From Salegentibacter agarivorans (GTDB lineage: Bacteria; Bacteroidota; Bacteroidia; Flavobacteriales; Flavobacteriaceae), in NCBI RefSeq assembly GCF_900113135.1, contig NZ_FOOH01000002.1, positions 124,001-188,000 of the forward strand: 64,000 bases of DNA, written 5' to 3'. Position numbers and translations under genes: made by a program. Below, in pieces: positions 26,182 through 34,044 of this stretch. Position 1 is the first letter of the stretch. Each line of letters opens with the position of its first letter. The notes under the pieces were generated by a model. That model made no database searches. It was not told where the DNA came from and saw only the letters and a list, made by a program, of their open reading frames with translations.

Positions 26182-27489
26182 TTACGAATTTTTATCTGGA
26201 GGGTTTTCTAAATTCGTCTTATTAAAATAATCCCTAATGTCATCGCCGGAAGGTGCTTCGAATAACTGAAGATCAAAGTATGAAACGGCAGCAATTATGT
26301 GGTCAAAAATATCGGCGGTGATATATTCAAAATTCTCCCAGCGTTTATCGCGGCTAAAACATAATACTTCTAAGGGTATCCCATGCTCGGTAGGCTGCAA
26401 GTGCCTTACAATAATATACATTTCTTTATGTACAGCCGAGTGGTTGTTTAAATAAGTATCAATATATTTTCTAAAAATACCCAGGTTAGTTTGGTTTCTT
26501 CCGTTTAACGGCAGGTTTCTGTCTATTTCGTTAGTAGTATTATAAGCGTTAATCTCATTTTGCCGGTCTTCCAGATAGGTAGAAATAAGTTGTATGTTCT
26601 TATACTTTTCAAAATCTTCAGGAGTAATAAATTTAACCGAATTCTGTTTTATAAAAACCGAACGTTTAATTCTTCTCCCGGGAGATTCTTGCATTCCGCG
26701 CCAATTCTGAAAAGATTCAGAAATCAAACTATAGGTGGGAATAGAGGTAAAGGTATTGTCAAAATTCTGTACCCTAACGGTTGCCAGGGTAATTTCGGTC
26801 ACGGTACCATCGGCGCCGTATTTACTAAAGGTAATCCAATCGCCAATTCTTACAATATCGTTTACACTAACCTGAATGGAAGCGACAAAACCTAAGATGG
26901 TATCTTTAAAAATTAACAGCAAAATTGCTGAAGCAGCACCCAGGGAGATTATAAAATTAATTACATCTTTCCCGGTAATTTCAGCAATAATAAAGATAAA
27001 GGCGAACAGCCAAACGATAATCATTACTACCTGAATGTAACTTTCTACCGGTTTATCTTTAAAAGATTCTAAGGTTCTTAGGTAGCTCTTGGTAGTGCGT
27101 AAAATGCTTCTAATTATCCATACAATAAGAAAAATGATATAGACATCTATCAGGAAATAAAAAGCCTTTATAGCCAGCGGAAAATCTACCAGAATATAAG
27201 GAACGGTAAGGTAAATTATAACCAGAGGAAGAATTTGCCCAATATATTTTGGGAAATTAGTTTTAATTAAAAAATCGTCAAAAGTAGTTTTTGTCTTGTT
27301 ACTAAAACTTTTAAAAGCTTCAATCACAAAAGTTTTAATCAGGTAATTTACTCCTATAATTATCAGGATTAATACCAGGATATTTAGCAGTAAATTTAAA
27401 TACAGCGCGAGTGTTGGGTTTACTCCCTGATCTATTAGAAAAGTTTCAAAAAGACAAATAAGATTTTTAAATCCTTCCTCTATATTCAT
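26182..27489 (-). CDS. MscS-type mechanosensitive ion channel
   Basis: A 435-residue inner-membrane channel. Five or so helices are followed by the MscS pore helix (FIISLGAASAILLLIFKDTILGFVASIQ-like region, about 175-205) and the beta domain beginning VNDIVRIGDWITF, with the GTVTEITLATVRVQNFDNT signature. A longer cytoplasmic C-terminal domain ends in an acidic tail. It resembles the larger MscS homologues (YbdG-like) that open on osmotic downshock. It lies 4 bp after the DUF3817 gene on the same strand, so they likely share a promoter. Confidence 0.92.
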   Translation of the reverse strand: MNIEEGFKNLICLFETFLIDQGVNPTLALYLNLLLNILVLILIIIGVNYLIKTFVIEAFKSFSNKTKTTFDDFLIKTNFPKYIGQILPLVIIYLTVPYILVDFPLAIKAFYFLIDVYIIFLIVWIIRSILRTTKSYLRTLESFKDKPVESYIQVVMIIVWLFAFIFIIAEITGKDVINFIISLGAASAILLLIFKDTILGFVASIQVSVNDIVRIGDWITFSKYGADGTVTEITLATVRVQNFDNTFTSIPTYSLISESFQNWRGMQESPGRRIKRSVFIKQNSVKFITPEDFEKYKNIQLISTYLEDRQNEINAYNTTNEIDRNLPLNGRNQTNLGIFRKYIDTYLNNHSAVHKEMYIIVRHLQPTEHGIPLEVLCFSRDKRWENFEYITADIFDHIIAAVSYFDLQLFEAPSGDDIRDYFNKTNLENPPDKNS

Positions 27490-27492
27490 AGT

Positions 27493-27777
27493 TTAAAGGT
27501 ATTTTTTTTCTACGTAAAATGGTCCAAAAGGCACCAGGGAGCAACCAAGTATTATTAATAACTCTTTAAAATTCCAGTTTAGAGGTTTAAAAAGCCAGAT
27601 GGCACCCATAACATAGGCGATAAAAAGAACACCGTGAGCCATCCCAACTTGTTGCACCATTTGTGGCATTTCCCAAATATATTTTAGGGGCATGGCTATA
27701 AATAATAATAGTAAAAATGAAAGTCCTTCCAGGATGCTTACATATTTAAAGACAGTTTTTTGCTTTTCCAGGGGCAT
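27493..27777 (-). CDS. DUF3817 family membrane protein
   Basis: A 94-residue protein with three hydrophobic helices. The DUF3817 pattern is clear: an N-terminal FKYVSILEGLSFLLLLFIAMPLKY, a central VGMAHGVLFIAYV helix with the conserved Gly-x-x-His-Gly, and a C-terminal LIILGCSLVPFGPFYVEKK. Function of the family is unknown. It is the first gene of a two-gene unit with the MscS channel. A good -7 box lies 18 bp upstream. Confidence 0.88.
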   Translation of the reverse strand: MPLEKQKTVFKYVSILEGLSFLLLLFIAMPLKYIWEMPQMVQQVGMAHGVLFIAYVMGAIWLFKPLNWNFKELLIILGCSLVPFGPFYVEKKYL

Positions 27778-27795
27778 AGTTTAAATTTTAGATTG

Positions 27796-27803
27796 CAAAG
27801 ATA
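27796..27803 (-). promoter_or_regulatory. Promoter -7 box for DUF3817-mscS
   Basis: Minus-strand TATCTTTG matches TAnnTTTG and lies 18 bp before the DUF3817 start. Confidence 0.5.
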
Positions 27804-27931
27804 GGTTTTATAGAGAATCTGGTAATTTAGAATAGACATTTCCTTGAAATATTTAGCAGGGAATTAATATTTAAGGGGAAGGTTTAGCAATTTCATTTTT
27901 ATTAATTTGCGTCTTAATTAAAATAAAAGAA

Positions 27932-28972
27932 ATGAGCTCAAAAATATTGGTAACCGGCGGACTCGGATTTATAGGTTCTCACACGGTTGTCGCGCTTCAG
28001 GAACAAGGTTACGAAGTAGTAATTATAGATAATCTTTCAAACTCTTCTATAGATGTACTTGGAGGAATTACCAAAATCACTCAAAAAACTCCGATTTTTG
28101 AAAATTTAGATCTTCGAAATAAAAACCAGGTAAAAGAGTTTTTTGAAAAATATCCCGATATAGAGGGGGTTATTCATTTTGCAGCTTCAAAAGCGGTAGG
28201 AGAAAGTGTTGAAAACCCGCTATTATATTACGAAAATAACCTGGCTAGTTTAATTTATTTACTACAGGAACTTCAAGTAAAAGAAAACGCATATTTTATT
28301 TTTAGTTCTTCCTGTACCGTATACGGCCAGGCCGATAGTTTGCCAATTACCGAAAACGCTCCCGTTAAAAAAGCAGAATCTCCTTACGGAAATACCAAGC
28401 AAATAGGAGAGGAGATTATTACTGATACGGCTAAAATAAATAAGAATTTTAAAGCGATTTCCCTTAGATATTTTAATCCCATAGGCGCTCACCCTTCTGC
28501 TGAAATTGGAGAATTACCCATTGGTACGCCCCAAAATCTAATTCCTTTTATTACGCAAACCGCAATTGGAAAGAGAAAAGAACTTTCGGTATTCGGAGAT
28601 GATTATCCCACACCAGATGGAACTTGCATTAGAGATTATATTCACGTGATGGATCTTGCTAAAGCTCACGTGGTAGCTTTAGAGCGACTTCAGCAAAATA
28701 AAGAAAAGAGCAATTTTGAAGTTTTTAACCTGGGAACAGGAAAAGGAAGTTCGGTTTTAGAAGTGATTAATTCTTTTGAACGTTCTACCGGAGAAAAATT
28801 ACCTTATAAAATTGTAGGTAGAAGAGAAGGTGATATTGTTGCAGCCTATGCCGATACCCAAAAAGCCAATGAAGAGTTGGGCTGGAAAACCGAGAAGCAT
28901 TTAGATGAAGCTTTAAAAAGTGCCTGGGAATGGCAAAAGGAAGTAGTAAAAAGAGAAGAGGAAGAAAATTAG
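27932..28972 (+). CDS. galE: UDP-glucose 4-epimerase
   Basis: A 346-residue extended short-chain dehydrogenase that interconverts UDP-glucose and UDP-galactose using bound NAD. The NAD-binding motif TGGLGFIGSH is at 8-17, HFAASKAVGES marks the cofactor pocket, SSSCTVYG carries the catalytic Ser/Thr and SPYGNTK the Tyr-x3-Lys pair. The C-terminal signatures RYFNPIGAHPSAEIGE and GDDYPTPDGTCIRDYIHVMDLA are those of GalE. It supplies galactose units for surface polysaccharides. Monocistronic, ended by a perfect hairpin terminator. Confidence 0.95.
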   Translation: MSSKILVTGGLGFIGSHTVVALQEQGYEVVIIDNLSNSSIDVLGGITKITQKTPIFENLDLRNKNQVKEFFEKYPDIEGVIHFAASKAVGESVENPLLYYENNLASLIYLLQELQVKENAYFIFSSSCTVYGQADSLPITENAPVKKAESPYGNTKQIGEEIITDTAKINKNFKAISLRYFNPIGAHPSAEIGELPIGTPQNLIPFITQTAIGKRKELSVFGDDYPTPDGTCIRDYIHVMDLAKAHVVALERLQQNKEKSNFEVFNLGTGKGSSVLEVINSFERSTGEKLPYKIVGRREGDIVAAYADTQKANEELGWKTEKHLDEALKSAWEWQKEVVKREEEEN

Positions 28973-28993
28973 TTTCCTATTCTATTGATTATA

Positions 28994-29033
28994 AATAAAA
29001 AAGGTCTGAAAATATTTTCAGACCTTTTTTATT
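28994..29033. terminator. Bidirectional terminator after galE
   Basis: A near-perfect palindrome, stem AAAAAAGGTCTGAAAAT/ATTTTCAGACCTTTTTT, with T-runs in both directions. It serves galE and the convergent YqaE-like gene. Confidence 0.88.
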
Positions 29034-29053
29034 GGTTAGTTAGCTTTAAAAGC

Positions 29054-29206
29054 TTAGCGTGTACCGTTTACTATAAAAGCGTGAATTATGCCGGGAATCC
29101 AACCTAAAGCTGTTAATAGTAAACTTATTAGAAAAGTTACTCCAAGACCGTGTTTCATAAAAACGGCTAAAGGAGGTAATAAGATATTTAAAATGATCGT
29201 TAACAT
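29054..29206 (-). CDS. YqaE/Pmp3 family (UPF0057) small membrane protein
   Basis: A 50-codon frame from ATG 29206 to TAA 29054. The product shows the Pmp3/YqaE pattern in full: an N-terminal helix ILNILLPPLAVFMKHG with the paired prolines, a GLGVTFLISLLLT helix, and the diagnostic LGWIPGIIHAF segment, ending VNGTR. These proteolipids are stress-induced and affect membrane potential and ion homeostasis in plants and yeast; in bacteria the role is unclear. It is too short for common ORF cut-offs. It ends just before the shared terminator with galE. Confidence 0.92.
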   Translation of the reverse strand: MLTIILNILLPPLAVFMKHGLGVTFLISLLLTALGWIPGIIHAFIVNGTR

Positions 29207-29303
29207 AATAATTTTTTTAATTGGTTATTTCTATCGAAATTACATAGAAATACAAGTCATCCAATTAGATTTAACGGGTTCTTGGTACGGGTTTAACAAA
29301 ATA

Positions 29304-30080
29304 TCATGCTTTGAATTTTCTGTACCTGGCCAGCATAAATACGTATATACTATAGCAAACCAAACCTGCAGCAACTAATCCCATTAGCCATGAACCATAA
29401 GGTGAATCCTGCAAAAATGAAAAAGCATCAGAGGTTCCCTTCATATTTGAAGTATTAGATTCTACGGCTGCCCTTATAAAAATATAAGCTAAAATCCCGA
29501 AAATAATTCCGCGAGCAATTAGCCCAAGGTAGCCGGTGTTTTTAACTGTTTTCCGTTTCTTTTCATCTGTAATAGAGTCGTAGCCAAAATCTTCAAGAAA
29601 TTTCTTTGTTTTAGCTTTATTAAATTGGGCAATACTGGCTACAATAAGTCCTACGCCTATAATTGCAAAAACCACCACACCAAGGGTTCCGGTAATTCCA
29701 CCACCAGAGCTGCCACCTGAAGATGATCCGGCGTTTATTAACGTCATAAATGCATAAACGGCCAGGCCCAGGTATAAAACAGCACTAATAAAATAAGCAA
29801 CACGTTTTCCTTTCCCTTTTTTATCTTCTCCAATATTTTCAGGGTCCTGAATGGACTGAATAAATCGCCAGGCCGAGTAGCACAAAAGACCAAGACCTAT
29901 TAAAACCAGTAAGGCATTTCCAAATGCTTGGTCTTCCAAAAATTTGATTACCTGTAAATTACTGGATTTTTGACCGCCCATATTAAATGCAGCGAGAAAA
30001 GTGAGTATCCCCATAATGCCATAAACAGTAGCTTTAGCAACATAACCCACCTGGGCCATTTTCTTTAATTTAGAGTCCAT
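29304..30080 (-). CDS. DUF1206 family membrane protein
   Basis: A 258-residue polytopic membrane protein made of three two-helix units, as expected for DUF1206. The repeated unit carries a GYVAKATVYGIMGIL-like first helix (seen again as GLIARGIIFGILAYIF) and a G-L-x-x-Y-S-x-W/Y second helix (GLGLLCYSAWRF, then AAGLVCYSIYVF). A Gly/Ser-rich loop lies near residue 117-128. The function of the family is unknown. It sits 97 bp upstream of the YqaE gene on the same strand; both may be membrane stress proteins. Confidence 0.85.
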   Translation of the reverse strand: MDSKLKKMAQVGYVAKATVYGIMGILTFLAAFNMGGQKSSNLQVIKFLEDQAFGNALLVLIGLGLLCYSAWRFIQSIQDPENIGEDKKGKGKRVAYFISAVLYLGLAVYAFMTLINAGSSSGGSSGGGITGTLGVVVFAIIGVGLIVASIAQFNKAKTKKFLEDFGYDSITDEKKRKTVKNTGYLGLIARGIIFGILAYIFIRAAVESNTSNMKGTSDAFSFLQDSPYGSWLMGLVAAGLVCYSIYVFMLARYRKFKA

Positions 30081-30249
30081 TTTCTTAAGAATTTGTTTGG
30101 TTAGTAAACTAAATTTAATTCTTTGAAAACGGTTAAACGAAGACTTGGGAAAATTTTAAAGGTTCAAAATTATGAATTTTGAAAAATTTAAATGTTTTAA
30201 ATATAGGGTTTAAAAGATCTGTTTAGCGAAATATTTAAAGTAAAAATCT

Positions 30250-30867
30250 TTAAACCATTTCAAAAATAACCAGGGCGTACAGGTAAAATCTTACAAAACG
30301 CAGTAAACCAAACATAAGATAACTGGGAAATGGAAATTTTATAATTCCCGCTGCAATACTCGTCATCGCAAAAGGAATTGGGAGTAGGGCACCCACTATA
30401 ATTAAAAATCCGCCCCATTTTCGGGTATTTTTAATATGTTGTGCCATTTTTACTTCAATAGCTTCGTGTACAGCCGGGATCTTAGTCATCCAGCGACCTA
30501 TAAAGTAAGAAATTACACCTCCTAGGTAAGAAGCCAGTGCCAGTAAAGAAAGGTATAGAATTGGACTGGAAGATTTGCCAGACCATGCTATAAATAGTTC
30601 TGGCGGGATTAATCCCAGTAAAGATTCTGAAGCAAAGAAAACACTTATAATACCTAGCGGCGAATAAGTTTCGGTTACCGTTACCAGCATTTGCTCAATA
30701 TCCAGCACCCAACGATCTATTGCCCAAAGCGCTGCTACAAATAAAACTATGGGTAAAATTGCTTTTTTTACACTTTTCCAAACAAAGCTGTAAAAACCGG
30801 TATAACTATAATACTGGTGCAATAAGCGTATGCGCGACTTCTTTTTAGATTTCGCATCTTTCTTCAT
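30250..30867 (-). CDS. VTT (SNARE-associated/DedA-like) membrane protein
   Basis: A 205-residue membrane protein with a basic N-terminus and four to five helices. The family region is visible as SLLGLIPPELFIAWSG, then LASYLGGVISYFIGRW and the re-entrant GALLPIPFAMTSIAAGI with a C-terminal helix. VTT/DedA relatives scramble or flip lipids or drive proton-dependent transport; the closest type here is YqaA-like and uncharacterised. The frame extends upstream to a GTG at 30894, but that codon lies inside a recurrent intergenic palindrome, while the ATG at 30867 has an AAGGAG ribosome-binding-like stretch 7 bp before it. The ATG is therefore preferred. Confidence 0.82.
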   Translation of the reverse strand: MKKDAKSKKKSRIRLLHQYYSYTGFYSFVWKSVKKAILPIVLFVAALWAIDRWVLDIEQMLVTVTETYSPLGIISVFFASESLLGLIPPELFIAWSGKSSSPILYLSLLALASYLGGVISYFIGRWMTKIPAVHEAIEVKMAQHIKNTRKWGGFLIIVGALLPIPFAMTSIAAGIIKFPFPSYLMFGLLRFVRFYLYALVIFEMV

Positions 30868-30885
30868 CAAATTCTCCTTTAGCAA

Positions 30886-30906
30886 TTTACTCACTAAGCG
30901 AGATTT
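30886..30906 (-). repeat. Recurrent intergenic palindrome, copy c
   Basis: Minus-strand AAATCTCGCTTAGTGAGTAAA, a diverged copy of the element at 1583-1602. It lies about 20 bp before the VTT start codon and helps to rule out the upstream GTG start. Confidence 0.4.
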
Positions 30907-31057
30907 AAATATTCCGATTTATATATCGGCTCCTTTAATTATCTCAGCTTAATGCCTTATGGGTTACCCCAGGATTTCTTATCGAGGTAGTTCAATAAGG
31001 TTTTTTATGCCGACTAATATTCAAATACCAGACCAGTTTACTCTTTCAAGCTAAGAT

Positions 31058-31432
31058 CTAGTTTTCTTCAGCATATTCATTGAAAGCTTTTACGTATTCA
31101 CGTAACTCCAATTCATTTACACGGTTAGAAGGATCTGCCATTAAAGAAAGTAGATAATCAAGACTTTCCTGCCCAGTTGCTTCTTCCTGTAAAGGTGCTT
31201 CTTCACCTTCCTCTACCGGATCATCTTCTGGGATCGCAATATTAAAAGAATCGTAAGCTTCTACGTGTTCAAAAGTTAACCTGATGGTTTTTGCCAATAA
31301 AGGCTGACCTTCTTCTACAACAAGGGTTCTTAATTCTTTCAGGTCGTTTACCAGGGTATTGGTAATTATTCCATTGCGCATTAAATCACGCTGAATCTTA
31401 TTGAGTAATTTTTGGGCTTTGATATTATTCAA
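31058..31432 (-). CDS. Conserved hypothetical acidic protein
   Basis: A 124-residue soluble protein that I do not recognise. It has a basic helical N-terminus (NNIKAQKLLNKIQRDLMRNG), a middle helix around LVNDLKELRTLVVEEGQPLLAK, an acidic low-complexity segment (DDPVEEGEEAPLQEEATG) and a last helix ending YVKAFNEYAEEN. The frame has no ATG at the N-terminus; the first usable codon is TTG at 31432, which fits a leader after the TAnnTTTG box at 31470-31477. An internal ATG at codon 18 is the alternative start. Function is unknown. It is monocistronic. Confidence 0.65.
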   Translation of the reverse strand: MNNIKAQKLLNKIQRDLMRNGIITNTLVNDLKELRTLVVEEGQPLLAKTIRLTFEHVEAYDSFNIAIPEDDPVEEGEEAPLQEEATGQESLDYLLSLMADPSNRVNELELREYVKAFNEYAEEN

Positions 31433-31469
31433 GAGAATATAGGTTAATCAGGTTATACTAATTTTTTTG

Positions 31470-31477
31470 CAAATGTA
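31470..31477 (-). promoter_or_regulatory. Promoter -7 box for the acidic hypothetical gene
   Basis: Minus-strand TACATTTG matches TAnnTTTG and lies 38 bp before the TTG start at 31432. Confidence 0.4.
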
Positions 31478-31685
31478 CTGCTTTCGTAGTTTTATAAAAC
31501 ATTTTAACAAAGAAATTAAGAAGCTTTTATACACTTTTAAATGAGTTTTTGAGATTATTTATTCCTATAATCTTCATTTAACCCTTAATTATAAAGCCTC
31601 TAAAATTAACAATATCTTAGTCCTTAAGATTTCAGCGAAATCACATTGTTTAGTAGCTTTAGCCTAACTAAAAAATTAAAATACT

Positions 31686-32396
31686 ATGAGTTTATTAAAA
31701 GGAAAAGTTGCATTTATTACCGGTGGAAGTAAAGGAATTGGATACGGCGTGGCCCAATCGCTTTTAGATTTGGGAATGAAGGTAGCCATAACAAGCCGTT
31801 CTAAAGATGCTGCTGAAAAAGCCGCTAAAGAACTAAGCGCAACTGATGCCTTAGGTCTTGAAGCCGATGTAAGAAATTACGAAAGTCAGGAAAAAGCCGT
31901 AAAGGCGGCAATAGATAAATTTGGGCAACTTGATGTGATGGTTGCAAATGCGGGAATTGGACATTTTGGATCTATAGATGAATTATCTCCAGAGAAATGG
32001 CAGGAAACTATCGATACCAATTTAACAGGAGTTTTTTACAGCGTTAAGTCCAGTTTAGCCGCTTTAGAAAAATCTAAAGGATATCTTATTACTATTTCCA
32101 GTCTTGCCGGAACTAACTTTTTTGCAGGAGGAGCTGCTTATAATGCCAGTAAATTTGGTTTAACAGGATTTACCCAGGCGGTGATGTTAGATCTTAGACA
32201 AAAAGGAATTAATGTAAGTACCATTATGCCGGGTTCTGTGGCTACTCATTTTAACGATCACACTCCAAATGCAGAAGATGCCTGGAAAATTCAACCGGAA
32301 GATATTGGTGAATTAGTTGTAGATCTTTTAAAAATGAATAAGCGTACCTTACCAAGTAAGATAGAGGTAAGACCATCGCAACCACCTAAGAAATAA
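31686..32396 (+). CDS. Short-chain dehydrogenase/reductase (SDR)
   Basis: A 236-residue classical SDR oxidoreductase. It shows the cofactor motif TGGSKGIGYG (12-21), an NAG motif in VANAGIGHFG, the catalytic Ser in TISSLAG and the Tyr-x3-Lys pair in AAYNASKFGLTG, then the GSVATHF segment. The substrate cannot be predicted. It is followed by a dispersed 130-bp repeat and not obviously linked to the arsenic genes beyond. A TAGCTTTA sequence about 28 bp upstream is a near match to the phylum's -7 box. Confidence 0.9.
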   Translation: MSLLKGKVAFITGGSKGIGYGVAQSLLDLGMKVAITSRSKDAAEKAAKELSATDALGLEADVRNYESQEKAVKAAIDKFGQLDVMVANAGIGHFGSIDELSPEKWQETIDTNLTGVFYSVKSSLAALEKSKGYLITISSLAGTNFFAGGAAYNASKFGLTGFTQAVMLDLRQKGINVSTIMPGSVATHFNDHTPNAEDAWKIQPEDIGELVVDLLKMNKRTLPSKIEVRPSQPPKK

Positions 32397-32417
32397 TTTT
32401 TTAAGAAATTAGAAATT

Positions 32418-32547
32418 GAGGCTGACTGAAAAGTATAATTTTCGTCAAGCTGAACTTGGTTCAGCTTCTAATTTGTTTTAACTATAAACATTTTATATCC
32501 TGAAATAAATTCAGGATGACAATTTTAAGAACTTTCCAGACAGCCTC
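32418..32547. repeat. Dispersed palindromic repeat, copy A (MITE-like)
   Basis: A 130-bp non-coding element with 17-bp terminal inverted repeats (GAGGCTGACTGAAAAGT and, on the other strand, GAGGCTGTCTGGAAAGT; 15 of 17 match). Inside are two smaller palindromes, AAGCTGAACTTGGTTCAGCTT-like and TCCTGAAATAAATTCAGGA. The same structure recurs at 51538-51665 (inverted) and 59520-59648. Read on the minus strand it gives the string ILNLFQD. It contains no transposase gene. Confidence 0.8.
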
Positions 32548-32566
32548 TTTCTTTATCATTTCTTTT

Positions 32567-32582
32567 ATCGTAATATTGCAAT
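32567..32582. promoter_or_regulatory. Candidate ArsR operator
   Basis: The imperfect palindrome ATCGTAATATTGCAAT (12 of 16 positions symmetric) ends 13 bp before the arsR start and overlaps a TAATATTG sequence that resembles the -7 box. Position fits an autoregulatory ArsR site. Confidence 0.5.
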
Positions 32583-32595
32583 AAACAATTGAAAA

Positions 32596-32928
32596 ATGGG
32601 TCTTACAAAATCGGAAATATTTAGCCCCTTGCAAAACGAACTGGCGGGAATCGCCAAAGTTCTGGGACATCCTGCAAGAATTGCCATTCTACAGGAAATA
32701 ATAAAATCAAAATCCTGTATTTGCGGCGACCTGGTTCAGGAAGTGGGATTGGCGCAGCCTACAATTTCACAGCATTTAAAGGAGCTGAAAAACATAGGAC
32801 TTATAAAAGGAGATATAGAAGGAACCCGGGTTTGTTACTGTATAAACCCTGAAAAATGGAACCATGTCAAAGAACTTTTTGCCACTTTTCTTGATTCTAA
32901 TATTTCTCCTAACGATGAGTGTTGCTAA
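32596..32928 (+). CDS. arsR: ArsR-family arsenic-responsive repressor
   Basis: A 110-residue winged-helix repressor. Residues about 15-95 form the ArsR helix-turn-helix (VLGHPARIAILQEIIKS, LAQPTISQHLKELKNIGLI, then the wing GTRVCYCINPEKW). The inducer-binding cysteines C41 and C43 lie in KSCICGDLVQEVG at the start of the DNA-binding helices, the position used for As(III)/Sb(III) in ArsR. Further cysteines are at the wing and the C-terminal ECC. It should bind the palindrome upstream and release it when arsenite is bound. It heads arsR-acr3-arsO. Confidence 0.9.
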   Translation: MGLTKSEIFSPLQNELAGIAKVLGHPARIAILQEIIKSKSCICGDLVQEVGLAQPTISQHLKELKNIGLIKGDIEGTRVCYCINPEKWNHVKELFATFLDSNISPNDECC

Positions 32929-32994
32929 AGCAATAACTGGGTATCCAAAATTTCAACTCAAATCTTACTTATAGAATAAAAAATTCTTTTTGTT

Positions 32995-34044
32995 ATGGCT
33001 CGAAAAAAGATGAATTTCCTCGATAAATATCTTACAGTATGGATTTTCCTGTCAATGTTTATAGGGGTAGCCATTGGCTATTATATGCCACAAAGTGCCG
33101 GGATTATAGATTCCTATAGCGTTGGATCAACAAATATCCCTATTGCCATAGGTTTAATTTTAATGATGTATCCGCCTTTAGCCAAGGTGAATTATAAATA
33201 TTTACCTAAGATTTTTAAAAATGTAAAAATTCTTAGTGTCTCCTTATTACTAAACTGGATTATAGGCCCCATTTTAATGTTCTTTCTCGCCATAATTTTT
33301 CTCCAGGATCATCCCGAATATATGGTTGGACTTATTCTAATCGGCCTTGCCCGTTGTATCGCTATGGTTTTAGTATGGAACGATCTCGCGGAAGGAAGCA
33401 GCGAATATGGTGCTGGTTTGGTTGCTTTAAACAGCATTTTTCAGGTGTTTTTCTATAGTTTTTATGCCTGGATTTTTATCACCGTTTTACCGCCATATTT
33501 TGGGTTTGAAGGCGCTATTGTAGACATTTCTATTGGTACAATTGCTAAAAGCGTTGCTATTTATCTCGGTATTCCATTCCTGGCGGGCTATTTAAGTCGG
33601 GTTATTTTAGTTAGAGCCAAAAGCGAAGCCTGGTATAAAGAAAAATTTCTTCCGGCAATCTCACCGCTAACGCTTATTGCGCTTTTGTTCACAATTTTAG
33701 TGATGTTTAGCCTAAAAGGTGAAACCATCGTGGAGATCCCGGTAGATATTGTTTTAATTGCTATTCCGCTGGTAGTTTATTTTATTCTGATGTTTTTTAT
33801 AAGCTTTTTTGTCTCTAAATATTTCGGTGCAGGTTATAAGCAGAATGCCTCTATTTCATTTACCGCAACCGGGAATAATTTTGAACTTGCCATAGCCGTA
33901 GCAATTGCTGTCTTCGGAATTGATAGCGGCCAGGCTTTTGCAGGAGTCATTGGGCCTTTGGTTGAAGTTCCGGTTTTAATTGGTTTAGTAAGTGTAGCGT
34001 TTTGGTTGAAACAGAAATATTATCCTAAAGAAAAATTAGCATAA
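32995..34044 (+). CDS. acr3: Arsenite efflux permease Acr3
   Basis: A 349-residue inner-membrane arsenite exporter with ten expected helices. Acr3 landmarks are visible: the N-terminal [30 protein letters not shown], and the functional cysteine in [18 protein letters not shown], plus the C-terminal [18 protein letters not shown] helix. It expels As(III) driven by the proton gradient. It lies 66 bp after arsR and its stop codon overlaps the start of arsO by one base (TAATG), showing translational coupling. Confidence 0.94.
   Translation: MARKKMNFLDKYLTVWIFLSMFIGVAIGYYMPQSAGIIDSYSVGSTNIPIAIGLILMMYPPLAKVNYKYLPKIFKNVKILSVSLLLNWIIGPILMFFLAIIFLQDHPEYMVGLILIGLARCIAMVLVWNDLAEGSSEYGAGLVALNSIFQVFFYSFYAWIFITVLPPYFGFEGAIVDISIGTIAKSVAIYLGIPFLAGYLSRVILVRAKSEAWYKEKFLPAISPLTLIALLFTILVMFSLKGETIVEIPVDIVLIAIPLVVYFILMFFISFFVSKYFGAGYKQNASISFTATGNNFELAIAVAIAVFGIDSGQAFAGVIGPLVEVPVLIGLVSVAFWLKQKYYPKEKLA

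Noticed and set aside
29088-29378. A 96-codon plus-strand frame
   Set aside because: It is antisense to the YqaE/Pmp3 gene and the end of DUF1206, both of which show clear family features.
32482-32670. A 62-codon minus-strand frame containing ILNLFQDI
   Set aside because: The frame arises from the dispersed palindromic repeat and overlaps the arsR start and operator. The string is a known by-product of such repeats and not a gene.
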